A DNA stretch of 64,000 bases from Locusta migratoria (GCA_026315105.1 CM048748.1:20493078-20557077), one strand, 5' to 3'; positions 1 through 10,637 are shown, counted from the stretch's first letter. A program made the numbers and translations. The notes: a model not told the origin generated them from the letters alone.

Positions 1-560
1 TTTTTCCTCTTGTCTTTGTCTCTTTTTTTCCAGAGCTATTTTCACTGATGTGCTTGTTATGTGTAGAGATGGCAACTTGTTTTTTTTCGTTTTCTTGGGC
101 CTCTTTTTAATAATGATTTTAAAATGTTTAAAATTGATGCACTTTAATTTGACCTTGTATCGTGAATAAATAAGGCAACTGTTCAGCCTCTACTCTAACT
201 TCCATGTGACTCACATAATAATTAGCCATAGAACCTTTATTTTCTAAAATATTTTATATATAAATATTATCTTAATGACAAATTTGAATACATCAAATCT
301 AAATTTATATAATATCGGCATGTATATTCCAAAATATGCAAAACTATAAAAAATATTTCACATGTTAATTATAATTTGCAAATTATTTTGTGTATATACT
401 TAATTGGCTGTATATGTATCTTATTGACAGATCACCAGATGATGGGCTACGCCTGAAACATGTTGTGAACTGAAAATAAGTAATCTACTGATAACATCTT
501 TTGATTATTAAAGCAATCTCCAGCATTTTTAAAATCATTATTAAAATTTTACAATGAAGA
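1..560. other. AT-rich non-coding stretch
   Basis: I see no open frame with a recognisable product. The stretch is AT-rich with short T runs. Around 431-470 there is a short motif ending in gaaacatgttgtg, and a loosely similar one occurs near 39500. I could not assign it to a named element. Confidence 0.4.
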
Positions 561-582
561 TTATATACCTCTACCAAGACTT

Positions 583-1010
583 TCAGTCTAAAATAAGCTT
601 TCTTGGACCTCCTTTAGGTGCAGCTTGAGATAACAGACGTAAAGCAGAGGTAGATCTGGAGTTAGAGGTGGATGAGGGCACTGATAATGCACGAAGTTCT
701 GCATGCGGTAATGGAGCTATAACAGAAGTAGATGTAGGGTTAGATGAAGGTCCTGGCAGAGATTCTATTTGGGGTAACGGAGGTAAAATAGAAGAAATTT
801 CAGAATTAGATGAAAGGCCCAGTAGTGCATCAAATTCTGCAGGTGGGTTTGCTGATGTCTCAGACAGAGCATCTGTTTTTGGCTGGAATTTCATTGATGT
901 TGTTGCTGATGGTGCAAAGTCTTCATCACTAAATATCTGTGAATTTAATGGTTCGATTCCTGTGTCCATAAAACCCTTGATGATGAACTCGCCATCTTAG
1001 CCTCTGCAAA
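583..1010 (-). pseudogene. pogo/jerky-type DDE transposase, C-terminal fragment
   Basis: The minus frame reads GFMDTGIEPLN, then SQIFSDEDFAPS, then a low-complexity Ser/Pro-rich tail of about 100 residues. The pattern 'F..TGI.PLN...F.DEDF' is typical of the C-terminus of pogo/jerky-like (DDE_1) transposases, just after the catalytic core. A stop lies a few codons upstream and no catalytic domain is visible, so this is a 5'-truncated relic. The opposite strand is also open here, but only as a shadow of the same composition. I am moderately sure of the family and have no evidence of function. Confidence 0.5.
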
Positions 1011-1406
1011 ATTCATCTTAACCGCAGTCGACATTTTAGATACAAACATTAACGTGGATAAAATCTCACAAAATAAATCGATTAAACCGTTATTAAAGTA
1101 TCAGTAAATCCATAAGGCTTAAGAGGAATCAACTATTATTTATTAAAATAAAAGTATTACTTACATGAAACTTATTTAAACTGAAGGGAAATTGTTTCGA
1201 AAACAGCGTCCACTTGCAATTCTCTGCCGTCAACAAAACAAAATGACGAAACGGTTCTAGTTAAACAGGCATGCCTGCAGAGCGCGCTAAGGAAGCAATA
1301 CCATAGTGCACGTTGAGTTAACAGAGGAATTAAAAATTCGTCATATTAGACTCCTCGTCAACTTACCCGACTCTTCCATATTTAATCGAAAAGAATACAA
1401 AATGAC

Positions 1407-1445
<39 letters not shown>

Positions 1446-2630
1446 GTAAAACATATTGTAGTATAAGGCATGCATTACTTTTTCGTTGTATCACTATATA
1501 AACATTCATTTCCGTACCTTTCATCATTAGGCTCTTTTGCTTTTTGCCTTTTATACGGCGTAGGCCGACAGCATGTCATCTGCAACGATATGAGCGGCTG
1601 CTATTGTTAAAAGTTACTATTGTGAAAAACCTTATTTCAGTATGTTTACGCCTCGGTTTTGCTTTTATTTTTAGCTGTTATTGCAGTTTGTATCGATATT
1701 AGGTTGTGTCGATATGAAATCGTACTCAGGATCGTTGGTTGGTCCTCCGAATGGGCTTGATGGAACTTACTCGCGCCACAAGGAAACATATTCGGCCTCT
1801 GGCAGTTGTTCGAAATGTACGCCATTTATGCGTGTGTCGCGGCTCGCGAGATGTGTCGTATATCGCGAGACTGTTTCTGTGTCTGTAGCGCGAGTTTATT
1901 ACTTTCCCCCGTTTCGGTCAATCTTTTTAAAATGCTACCTATGTAATTCCTTCAATTTATCCAGATTCCAGGTCCTACTTTTCTACGTTTTCAAAGTTTC
2001 TTAAGTTTAAGCTACTGAATTTCATAACCAATAAATTGTGGTCAGAGTCTATAACTACCCTTGGATATGTGTTACAGTTCAAAACCTGGTTTCGAAATCT
2101 ATGTCTTACAATTATAAAGTCAATTTGGTACCTTCCGGTGTCTCATGGTCTCTTCCATATATACAACCTTCTTGCATAGTGCTCGTCATGATTAAATTGT
2201 ACTCTGCGCAAATTTCTACTAGGTGATCTCTTCCTTCATTGCTTTTCCCCAGTTCATATTCACCTACTCTTCACTTCCTCTTCTTATTACCGAATCGAAG
2301 TCCCTCATAACAATCGGGTTTTTTCTATCTTAGCTGTCTGAATATTTTTTTATTACCTCATCATACATTTTTTCAACCTCATCATCATCGGCAGAGCTAG
2401 TTGGCAAATAAACTACCGCCACCTGCCGCTGTGTCACATCGTTCAGAGCTCTAACAATAAGCAGCATAGTTTGTGTGCATTTTCATTACCGGTCAATTTC
2501 TTAAATTCCGTTAGTACCTTCGTTTTTAATTTTCGATTACACTGCTGTTGGAGCGTGTAATTTCGGCAATGCCAGTTGGCTGGAACATCAGCACATAATT
2601 CAGTTGATACTGTTTGAAGTAAATGGTAAT
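1011..2630. other. Intergenic stretch with a poly-A run
   Basis: About 1.6 kb without a recognisable gene. It contains an uninterrupted A run of about 31 bases at 1412-1442. Open frames on the plus strand (for example 1681-2004) show no known motif. The A run could be the tail of a decayed retroposon, but I see no target duplication that proves it. Confidence 0.4.
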
Positions 2631-2632
2631 GC

Positions 2633-2702
2633 TGTGCGTGGTGTAGTGGTTAGCCTCGCAGATCGTATGCTACTGGCCCCCGGTTCAGATCCCGCCACTG
2701 AA
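2633..2702 (+). repeat. tRNA-like sequence (tRNA pseudogene or SINE head)
   Basis: The sequence carries a good A box (tggtgtagtgg, about 2640) and a near-consensus B box (ggttcagatcc, about 2682) at tRNA-like spacing, and then an A-rich stretch. That arrangement fits a tRNA-derived retroposon head or a tRNA pseudogene. The cloverleaf is imperfect by eye, so I do not call a functional tRNA. It belongs to a different family from the SINEs that fill the rest of the window. Confidence 0.5.
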
Positions 2703-2707
2703 AGAAA

Positions 2708-2944
2708 AAAAATGTATTGCTTTGTGTTTACTATTTGTAGAATGTCCTAAGTGTTTGTTATGATTGATGTATTTGTAAGTTGCAGAATGTATGTATAAAT
2801 AGCGGAGTGTTCCTATCAGGAGTCAGTCTGTTCTGAGTGTACGCTTGTGTTGGCAACAAACCTGTTGTAAGTGTGAAGTGTTGTGCTCTATTAACGACCC
2901 AGCTTTCGAATTTCGACCCACTTGCTGTTCTGGACGTGACAATA
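2708..2944 (+). promoter_or_regulatory. Possible promoter or solo-LTR-like segment
   Basis: A TATA-like box (tataaatagc, about 2795) is followed about 30 bp downstream by an initiator-like tcagtctg. The segment ends shortly before a LINE tail. This could be part of a solo LTR or another retroelement promoter. I found no paired target duplication, so the call is tentative. Confidence 0.25.
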
Positions 2945-2948
2945 ATAT

Positions 2949-4165
2949 TGTTGTTGTTGTTGTTATTGTGATCTTCAGCCCGGAGACTGGTGTGATGCAG
3001 CTCTTCACAATACCCTATCCTGAGCAAGCCTGTTCAACTCCACATAAGAACGGCAACCTACATCTGTCTGAATCTGTTTACTGTATCCATCTCTTGGTCT
3101 TCCTCTGCGGTTTTTATAGCAAACAGTTCCCTGCAATGTCTAAGAATGTTTCCTACCAATCGATCCCTTCTTTTAGTCAAATTATGCCAGAAATTCCTTT
3201 TCTCCCGAATTCTGTTCAGTACCTCCTCATTAGTTACGCGATCCACTCACCTAATATTCAGCATTCTTCTGTAGCACCATATTTCAAAAGCCTCTATACT
3301 CTTCCTGTCCGCACTGTTTATCGTCCATGTTTCACTCCCGTACAAGGCAACTCTCCAGACAAATGCCTTCAGAAAGGACTTCCTTAGGCCTAAATCAATA
3401 TTTGATGTTAACAAATTTCTCTTTTCCAAAAATGCTTTTCTACCCATTGGCATTCTGCATTTTATGTCCCCTGTACTGCGACCATCATTTGTTATTCTAC
3501 TACCCAAGTAACAAAACTCATCTACCTCCTTTATTGTTTCGTTATCGAATTCCTTCGGCATCACCTGATTTTCTTAGACTGAACTCAATTACCCTAGTTT
3601 TGCTCTTGTTAATGTTCATCTTATATGCACCTTTCAGGACACTGTCCATTCCGTTCAACTGCTCTTCCAGGTCCTTTGTAGCTTCTGCCAGAATTACCAT
3701 GTCGTCGGCAAAACACAATGTTATTAATTCTTCACCCTGAACTTTAATTCCTTCTCCAAATTTCTCCTTGCTTTCCTTTATAGCTTGCTCAATGCACAAA
3801 TTGAATAACATTGGAGAAAGGCTACAACCCTGTCTTACTCTCTTCCCAACCACTGCATCCCTTTCATGCCCTTCAACTTTGACAACTGCTGTCTTATTTT
3901 TGTACAAGTAGTAAATAACCTTACGCTCCCTACATTTTACTCCTGCTTGCTTCAGAACTTGAAAGAGTTTATTCCAATCAACATTGTCAAAAGCCTTCTC
4001 GAAATGTATAAAAGCTAGAAATGTAGGTTTTGCTTTCCTGAATGTATCTTCTAGGATAAGCCGTACAGTGAGTATTGCCTCCCGTGTTCCTACATTTCTC
4101 CTGAACCCAAGCTGATCTTCCCCGAGGTCGGCTTCTACCAGATTTTCCAGCCTTCTGTAAATATT
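2949..4165 (-). pseudogene. 5'-truncated non-LTR retrotransposon reverse transcriptase
   Basis: Read on the minus strand, the frame gives EDQLGFRRNVGTREAI, then EKAFDNVDW, then RQGCSLSPMLFNL, FADDMVIL, FCYLGSRIT, LYGSETWT and finally VTNEEVLNRI. These are the ordered reverse transcriptase blocks and C-terminal region of a LINE family common in insects. I do not resolve the clade. The 3' end is at about 2949 with a (CAA)n-type tail, seen as repeated ttg on the plus strand. The first catalytic Asp of motif A is His (FIHFEKAFD), there is a frameshift near 3550, and a Trp codon has become TGA near 3246. Two further copies of the family lie at 53020-54830 and 60341-60698. Confidence 0.8.
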
Positions 4166-4770
4166 ATGAATTTCAAATTTGACTTACCCACTATTTTAGA
4201 AAGATGAAAAATGGAACGACAGCGCTGCTCTCGATCTGTCGCTGGCTGAGCAACTAATAACGGAGTGAATCTTTTGTCGAACGAGGTCGATAGTTTTGGA
4301 CTTGAGTCGGCGATGTATCGCCTTTCGATACATCGACGTTTATGGAAGAAACATGAAAGGTTTTTAAATATTGGCGTACCGTTTGCGTCCATAGTTACAA
4401 CTTAGAATTGTTGAGCTGCCTCTGAGCCCGCGTGTGGGAGAGAGGGGGGAGGTGGTGCTCAGCTGAGGAAGGCGGGCAGGCCAGGATGCGCGGCCACGGC
4501 CAGGCAGGCAGGATGCGTTGCGACACGCGGCCGCTCATCGTCGCCGCGGGACGTCGATGGCTGGAGTGGTGGCGCGCCAGGCCGACCAGAGGCCGCCGCT
4601 TCCTGCCTCCTCACTGCCTCTCTCAGACTCCCACACGCAACGTTTCTACCTTCTGGCCAGACTTCTGCGCCAAGTGAGTGCGGTCATCGATTATAGCATA
4701 TGCTATAATATGTTGCTTCGGCTAGGATGTAAAAAATGATAGACGTCAAGTCTCTTGCACTGTAACAAAC
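4166..4770. other. Unassigned stretch with a GC-rich, CpG-dense island
   Basis: The 5' half shows nothing recognisable. From about 4425 to 4680 the sequence turns sharply GC-rich with many CpG dinucleotides and includes a gcggccgc site, in contrast with AT-rich neighbours. An 81-residue frame runs through it, but it has the Arg/Gly/Cys bias expected of any GC-rich DNA and no known motif. It could be a CpG island or promoter, or a piece of a GC-rich element. Confidence 0.3.
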
Positions 4771-4808
4771 TACAGTAGAACCGTCACCTTCGGGTCCTGG
4801 ACCATGGT

Positions 4809-5008
4809 TGCCGGCCGCGGTGGCCGAGGAGACTGGGGCGCTCCAGTCACGGTCTGTACGGCCACTACGGTCGGGGGTTCGAATCCCCCCTCGGGCATGG
4901 ATATTTGTGCCGTCCTAGTTCGTAAGTAGTTCATAAGTAGTTTGTAAGTTTAGGGACTAATGACCCCGTAGTTAAGTCCCATAAACTATACAAACATTTG
5001 AACATTTT
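4809..5008 (+). mobile_element. tRNA-derived SINE, subfamily A
   Basis: A full-length SINE beginning gccggccgcggtggccgagg. It has tRNA-type A-box-like and B-box (ggttcgaatcc) sequences and ends in aaacatttgaacattttt. An 11-bp target duplication, tggaccatggt, lies at 4798-4808 and 5009-5019. The head looks tRNA-Leu/Ser-like. It was inserted in the left terminus of the Tigger element. Confidence 0.92.
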
Positions 5009-5183
5009 TGGACCATGGTCGGAACGACAAAAAGGTCGGTCTATACGAAAAGTCTAATTTTTATCACAAAAAATATAAGAAGACATTTAGTACAAAAATT
5101 AAACGATTTAAGAACTAGGAGACGTCTACAGTAATGTAAAAAGATGTATTTTTAACACATTGTTAAACAATATAGGCTATTAC

Positions 5184-5929
5184 CTAAAAAACGTCTACGC
5201 ACACTATATAACATGTATTGGTTTTAAAAGGAAAACCGACAAAGAAATTACAGTACTGTACTGTACTTACTGTAGAAACAAATCGCACACCGTGACGAGT
5301 TTTCCAACGAGCAATCCAGCCTTCACTGGCAGGAAATATCAGTAATTTGGTAGAATCCGTGTACATCGAAGGAAACGCCATTGCCATCGATATATATCGA
5401 TAGTGTTTCTGAACCGGTGATCCGGGCGCTATGCGCCCTCAAGCACTAAAATAAATAAATTAATTAATTAATTAAAAAAGTCCTGCTTAACCTATACCTA
5501 ACCTTCTTAAGGCTACGCTGCACTACGTGAGGGCGGGTTGCTCCCGAATCTCCGGTCCAGAAACACTATTTCGAACATTCGATATATATCGATGGCAATG
5601 CCGTTTCCTTCGATGTACACCGATTCTACCAAATTACCGAAATTTAATTTCGGCTTCCAGTTTTTTGTGCAAAACTAATGCTTTTTCTTTGAGAATTGAC
5701 CCGGATATTGGAGTTTTTTCTTTCTACATATACAGTGCGTTATCAAGCAGTTTGAGTTTAGACTTTTGTGATTCTTAAGAGTCGTTTCACCAGCAATAGT
5801 AACTGTATAGGATTCAATGTCTTTCCGATTGTTCCTCCAATGCTTAACTGTCATAAAATTCAGTTCCTTTGCAATTTTTTGGAGCGATTCTCGCTCGTCC
5901 AGTCTTTGTAGCACTCCTAATTTTCTCAT
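5184..5929 (-). pseudogene. Tigger/pogo transposase N-terminal (double helix-turn-helix) remnant
   Basis: The minus frame from 5929 reads LDERESLQKIAKELN and then TVKHWRNNRKDIESY, which resembles the first CENP-B/pogo helix-turn-helix. A frameshift follows, then ISGSILKEKALVLHKKLEAE near 5650-5710, then, after the foldback insertion, FPASEGWIARWKTRHGVRF at 5280-5340, which matches the second (Tc5-type) DNA-binding domain. The order agrees with an intact family member. Nothing matching the DDE domain follows. It is a DNA-binding remnant only. Confidence 0.7.
5340..5637. mobile_element. Foldback (MITE-like) element nested in the Tigger transposase
   Basis: Inverted arms of about 100 bp meet around an AT-rich centre near 5450-5480. 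The outer arms (5341-5400 against 5577-5637) are nearly identical. An inner pair beginning agtgtttctg extends the palindrome. Removing the element brings the transposase pieces LHKKLEAEIKF and PASEGW together, with aaatat/aaattt as a likely imperfect 6-bp target duplication. Confidence 0.65.
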
Positions 5930-6630
5930 TAAGTGAAAGAGTTACGTGTTTACGTTTGAATCAGATATGTTGAAAAACAGACAACTATACACACAATGGA
6001 TGTAATAAGTACTGTAGATAACACGGAATAAAGCAAACAACTACTTTTTTAATCCCAACAAAGCATAAAAGTGAACAATAACGTACACTATAACGATATT
6101 CATAGCGACAGACACGGCAACAATGGCCCGACAGGCGTCCAGTCAGCGACAGACAAGTGTGCACAGGCTAGCTACCCTGAGCATGGTCGGACTAAACGGA
6201 GTAACGGACCATCCAAGGTCGCATTACAGGGGTTCTACTGTAGTTAAGAAACTCATTTGATTAAAAAAAATAAGGTCCTAATTATGACGAGAAATCTGTG
6301 TTGGAATTCAACCTTTATGAATCAGCAATCCAGACTACGTTTCCTATTTTGCAAAAAAATCATAACTAATTATTGAAGAAAATCGTAGTCTTTTTTTTCC
6401 TGAGGTTTCAGCTATGTCATCTACATTTACAGGCACATATTTATTCTGAAAATTAAATTTGAATGTAAGGCAGAGGGTTCATCGAGACGCTTTCTAATAT
6501 TTATACAATATTTATCCAATTTTCCGTTTTGGGTCTGATTTCTCGGATCTAATTATCATGATCATTTTAATAAATGAGAATCACCCCTTTTTAGTTCTGT
6601 TTTTCCTGTTTTTCCCACTGTTGGTATATC

Positions 6631-7061
6631 ATAATATTATGTTGTAGGTATTTAGGTTATCTGTCTATGCAACTGATTTAATAAAATAACACAACACAAA
6701 CAAAAATGGCATGTCCTAGTGGTGCTAGCTGTGAAGTGCTGGAACAACAAACAACGCAAAATGAACATAACTGAAGCCGGAAGCCACCAATGAGCACTAG
6801 ATGTAAAGTAATATCCGTGAAATATTGTAAGTACAACATCCAGATATCAATACTATACTTAAATAACGCATCATAACCTTTCATAAACTAAAAATACTGA
6901 GAAGTGTAAATATGTATCAGATATTGTAAAACATAATCATGTATATATTACAGGCCATTGATGGTGCCTTCCAAGTAAGGGCGAAATGCATATGGCAATA
7001 AAATATTTTATTAAATCAGTTGCATAGACAGATAACCGAAATACCTACACCATAATATTAT
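6631..7061. mobile_element. Foldback element with about 55-bp inverted ends
   Basis: Terminal inverted repeats of about 55 bp run from 6631 (ataatattatg, then tgtaggtattt) and from 7061 reading back. They match except at a few positions and end with gcaactgatttaataaaat. The interior has no recognisable coding content. I could not define a target duplication. Confidence 0.6.
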
Positions 7062-7063
7062 TA

Positions 7064-7443
7064 GAGAATCACCCAGTATGCTGCAATTATTTTTATTGTT
7101 TCACAAAGGCTGTTTCGCCTAATGCCATTGTCAAGTGATGCACCATGTAGCTATATATTACATATATAATCTGTTTGTTACGAAACCGTTAATTTCAGTT
7201 AATATTTCCGTTGTCGTATTTCAGTAAAATGTGATATTTATTTCAGACGGTATAGATGATATTACTGAAATATTACGTCTCACTGAAATACGAAACCGGA
7301 AATATTAAATGAAATAGACGTTTTCGTAACAAACAGATGGTGTATGGAATATATATCTACATGATGCCTCACGTGACAACGGTATAAGCCGAAACGGCCG
7401 TTGTGAAATAATAAAAATAATTGCAGCATACTGGGTGATTCTC
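7064..7443. mobile_element. Foldback (MITE-like) element, about 380 bp
   Basis: Almost the whole element is an inverted repeat. It starts gagaatcacccagtatgctg at 7064 and the reverse complement ends at 7443. The arms are about 180 bp long around a short centre. No protein is encoded. It abuts the previous foldback within 3 bp. Confidence 0.75.
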
Positions 7444-7509
7444 ATTTACTAAAATGTCTTATTATGCCATATTTCATGCAGCGGGTTCCACGATGAGAAA
7501 AATATTATC

Positions 7510-7797
7510 ACGTCAGGTTATGTAGGTGACATGACGCCTGCGAGATCACCTAGCTTCATTCCCCTTGATTATTTCCTATGGGGATATCTAAAGTTACTTA
7601 TGTTCCAGATCCCATGGGATGCGAAGATGGAATTACTTGCCAGAATTGTAGCTGCTTGTAAACACACCAGGGATATTCGTCAGGTTGCTCAGAATCGTTT
7701 TCACCGAAGTCAAGCTTGCACTGCGGTTGATGGTCGTCAGTTTCAGCATATTTTGAAAGATACAATGCGAATGGTCCATTCATTGTGTCAATGATAC
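7510..7797 (+). pseudogene. Tc1/mariner-superfamily transposase C-terminal fragment
   Basis: The frame reads PLDYFLWGYLK, then ELLARIVAAC, then ending near HILKDTMRMVHSLCQ. That is the end of the DDE domain and C-terminus of a Tc1/mariner-like transposase. The third catalytic Asp would be in the preceding SPxxxPLDYF block and reads SPSFIPLDYF, so the usual SPDL Asp is missing. The N-terminus and first two catalytic residues are absent. It is a fragment with no visible termini. Confidence 0.6.
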
Positions 7798-7838
7798 TAT
7801 ATACAGTTAACTGTAAGTAATGTAAATAAAATGGTATA

Positions 7839-8023
7839 AAATTTTCAAATGTTTCTAAGACGTAAGGGACTTAACTGTGGGGCCATCAGTCCCTAAAGTT
7901 ACAAACTACTTACGAACTACATTATACTAAAGATGAAACAAACATCCATGCCCGAGGGGGGACTCGAACCCCCGACGGCGGACTACCACGCGCACCGCAA
8001 CACGGCGCTCCAGCACGCGCGGC
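7839..8023 (-). mobile_element. tRNA-derived SINE, subfamily A
   Basis: An antisense copy: the reverse-complemented B box cgaacccccga is near 7968 and the tail side is at 7845. An 11-bp target duplication, aaaatggtata, lies at 7828-7838 and 8024-8034. The A-box side is diverged. Confidence 0.85.
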
Positions 8024-8034
8024 AAAATGGTATA

Positions 8035-8628
8035 CATAATGTGTCTGTATTCCTATTGTCTCCTAGAGCCGTTTTCTCAGATCCAGGTTCCCTATTCGTA
8101 CCTCAAAATTGTTCAGCGGCGCGCCCTCTATGTCCTGTTAAACTTTTCCACCCTCTGACGTAAATATTAAATAAACAGTTATGTGTCACGCATATTAATA
8201 GCTATGTCTGTTGGAATGTTCCTTAGAATATTGTGAAAAAAATGAAGTAAATCGATCAAGTACTTTCCGAAGTTTCGAGAAGTGCTAGAAGGCAGGTGAG
8301 GATTAGTTGAAGTAGTTTGTTAACTCTGATAATGCCTATATTTTTAATACGTTCCAAAAAGAGCTTGGCAACGTTACAAAAACGTGAACAATGACTGCTA
8401 TTATTGCGAACTCTGATCACGATCTTTTTTTTATAAAATAAACATCATAAGGTAGTATGAGTACATGATTCTCACTTAATAAGATGACAATCTCGGATCA
8501 AACTACTGGAATGGACTGCACCAATTTTCCTGAATCATCTGTCATTAATGAGATCGAAAAGTCACAGCAGCGGTTGAATGGGACTCCATACTTTTTAAAA
8601 AATTGATTTTACTTACTGTTTAATGAAC
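8035..8628. other. Unassigned AT-rich stretch
   Basis: No recognisable coding region, inverted termini or tRNA-like sequence. I see nothing I can support here. Confidence 0.4.
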
Positions 8629-8630
8629 TA

Positions 8631-9141
8631 CAAGGTGCGTCTGAAAATTTCGGTGAATGGTCCCAGGAAGTATAGGAAACAAAGAGTTACAAACAAAAAC
8701 CTTTACCGGCCTTCAAAGTAATCGCCACTTCTGACGTCGGTTGTACAGGTGTTGGAAACTCTCAGCACAACCTTCTTGTCGAATCTCTCAAAGCACTGAG
8801 ATCACTCGTTGTTGGATCTCTGCAACCACTCAAAAACATACTTTTGACTTATTGCTTCAACACCATTGACTTGTACTAACAATCAATACGTCCCCGTCGT
8901 CGTTTTGCCTAATTTTAAGCAAAACGTAATGTTAACGCATTGCTACAATGCTTCATTTTGCGCTCCATGTTGCAATGACACGAGTTCTCACTCGGACCCT
9001 GTTAGCAGCGTCATTGCAGTGCTTTGCATGAGAGGGAGCGCTTGTCGACTGTCACTCAACGTGTATGCGCGGGAACTTCACCCTCGCCAGCGGGCATTGT
9101 AAAATATGGAACCATTCTGCGAACTTTTCAGACGCACCCTG
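8631..9141. mobile_element. Non-autonomous mariner-like element (TA-flanked)
   Basis: The termini are inverted: caaggtgcgtctgaaaa at 8631 and its partner ttttcagacgcaccctg ending at 9141, both flanked by TA. The similarity extends about 35 bp inward. No transposase motif is readable in the 511-bp interior, so it is a deleted or non-autonomous copy. Confidence 0.65.
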
Positions 9142-9143
9142 TA

Positions 9144-9550
9144 CTGTACTGTACTATGTATGATGCCTCACAGGAGTTTCAGTGTGCCCCTTTTTCTTCC
9201 TGCAGCTGCAGCTTCCAAACAGATGTGTATGGCGGGAAGCCTTTCGAGGGGATAACAGGTGTCGGATTTTAGATATTTTTCGATTTCTCAGCTGTTCCTT
9301 TGGTTTTTCCCTATTCTCTTTTTTTTTTCTTTCTAAAGCACACCTGTATCAAAGCGAACAAAGCAAAATAAAATATTTGATCTGGCCAAACCAAGTCTCA
9401 GTTTTAGCGAGACTAACGCATAGGTATTCACTTTTACATTTAAAGATTTACTCTTAATCTGCCATACAAGACATGATTAAACAAAGGAGGTTCGAAGTGT
9501 CACGGATACTGACGTTAGATGAGTATGAAATACAAATCCAACAATGCTTG
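9144..9550. other. Unassigned stretch
   Basis: It contains short T-rich runs near 9305-9330 and no recognisable coding motif. I see nothing to annotate. Confidence 0.35.
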
Positions 9551-9564
9551 GTTAGTACTGATAT

Positions 9565-9713
9565 TTGTGCAAAAGTTTGTAGAGCTTATAGGACTTAACT
9601 ACGGGGTCATCAGTCCCTAAACTTACAAACTACTTATCATCTAAGGACGCCACAAATATCCATGCCCGAGGGGGGACTAGCGCGCCGCAATCCCCTCGGT
9701 CACCGCTGCCGGC
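9565..9713 (-). mobile_element. tRNA-derived SINE, subfamily A, internally deleted
   Basis: An antisense copy with a 14-bp target duplication, gttagtactgatat, at 9551-9564 and 9714-9727. The B box and anticodon region are missing (gggggactagcgcgccgc replaces them), so the copy is about 50 bp shorter than its relatives. The duplication is perfect, so insertion is recent or the deletion came with the active copy. Confidence 0.85.
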
Positions 9714-9727
9714 GTTAGTACTGATAT

Positions 9728-10005
9728 GATGGCAATGAAGCTTTAAGCCATTAGATATCCTAGGCAACGAACTCTTATGTGGTGAATAGCGAGTTTATGA
9801 AGAAAGTAGTTTGGCACGGCTCAGTAAGCGAAGACCAGCAAGCAGTGAAGATAGTGATAATTTTTCGGAAGTGGAATACACCACGACATGCATGGTAACT
9901 TATGAAAGATTCTGTATGAGCCGAATAAAGTTTCTCACATGACACCTGCATCTGACACAGGAACTACATGTGAATGATTCCAGTCACAGAATTACTGTCT
10001 GCAAA
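9728..10005. other. Unassigned stretch next to a mariner terminus
   Basis: A plus-strand stretch near 9815-9880 could encode a diverged mariner-like linker (Lys/Arg/Pro/Ser rich), but the match is too weak for a call. Confidence 0.25.
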
Positions 10006-10007
10006 TA

Positions 10008-10391
10008 CGAGGCGCGTCCAGAAAGTAAGTTCCATTTGGTAATAAAATGAAATTGTACACAGATACAGAAGAAATTTTTATTGCACAAAATTCTACAACT
10101 CTTAAAATACTTTTCAAAATAACTGCCGAAATTTTGCAGGAATTTGTCACAGCGTGGCACCAGGTTTTGTATACCTTCTTCATAGAAATCTGCCGCCTGT
10201 GTCTTCAACCAGTTGGAAACAGTTTCTTTCCAGTCCCAGAACACTGTGCACATCATTTTCCGAGGTATCATGATTTGCTTCAGCTTTACATTTGGTGGGG
10301 ATGAAGTGTGCCTCCATTCCATTGCTTGCCGCTTACTCTCAGGGGTGTCGTAAGAAACCCACGTTTCATCTCCTGTGACTATCCGTCTCAG
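10008..10391 (-). pseudogene. Mariner transposase, 3' portion (split by the I-clade insertion)
   Basis: The minus frame reads RRIVTGDETWVSYDTPESK, then MEWRHTSSPP, then MMCTVFWDWKETV, and then, after a deletion, ADFYEEGIQNLVPRCDK. This is a mariner (DD34D) transposase: TGDETW carries the first catalytic Asp and the GIQ-LVPR block is the C-terminus. The segment with the second and third Asp is deleted. The TIR gaggcgcgtccagaaag follows TA at 10006. The upstream coding part continues at 14513 on the other side of the inserted LINE. Confidence 0.8.
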
Positions 10392-10637
10392 GATAGGATA
10401 GGATAGGATAGGATGTTTTGGGCGCACAACAGCAAGGTTTTTAGCGCCCTGACTAAAGAATTAGACAACAGTAACTAAAGTAGGTCTCGGCAACAACCCG
10501 AACCCATATTGCCAGTCAGCGATGGAAGTTGGCAGACGGAAGGTTGAGTACTTCAAAGTCGTTAAACGAAAATGTCAGAGTATAGGAGGACGCCGATCGC
10601 TGATGTTAGAGGCATCTGCGAGCCTTCCTGTAACACA
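10392..10637 (-). other. 3' UTR and simple-repeat tail of the I-clade element
   Basis: A pentanucleotide ggata repeated about five times (10391-10414) is the tail, in minus orientation. Short repeat tails instead of poly-A are known in I-type LINEs. The rest is the 3' UTR down to the stop of the RNase H frame. Confidence 0.7.

Larger units (their letters stand above)
4773..6240 (-). mobile_element. Tigger/pogo-type DNA transposon, internally deleted, with two nested insertions
   Basis: The termini are inverted: cagtagaacc at 4773 and ggttctactg ending at 6240, each flanked by TA. TA duplication and this terminus are typical of the pogo/Tigger group of the Tc1-mariner superfamily. Minus-strand remnants of the transposase N-terminus lie inside, but no catalytic DDE domain does. 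A SINE (4809-5008) sits in the left terminus, and a foldback element (5340-5637) splits the transposase coding region. After these are subtracted the element is about 1 kb. Confidence 0.75.

Noticed and set aside
668..1000. Plus-strand frame opposite the pogo-type transposase tail
   Set aside because: It is a shadow of the minus-strand frame. The minus strand carries the family motifs.
2633..2702. Functional tRNA gene
   Set aside because: The boxes are good, but the arms do not pair into a convincing cloverleaf by eye and an A-rich tail follows. A retroposon or pseudogene is more likely.
4432..4677. 81-residue frame in the GC-rich island
   Set aside because: GC-rich DNA has few stop codons. 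Composition is low in complexity and there is no known motif.
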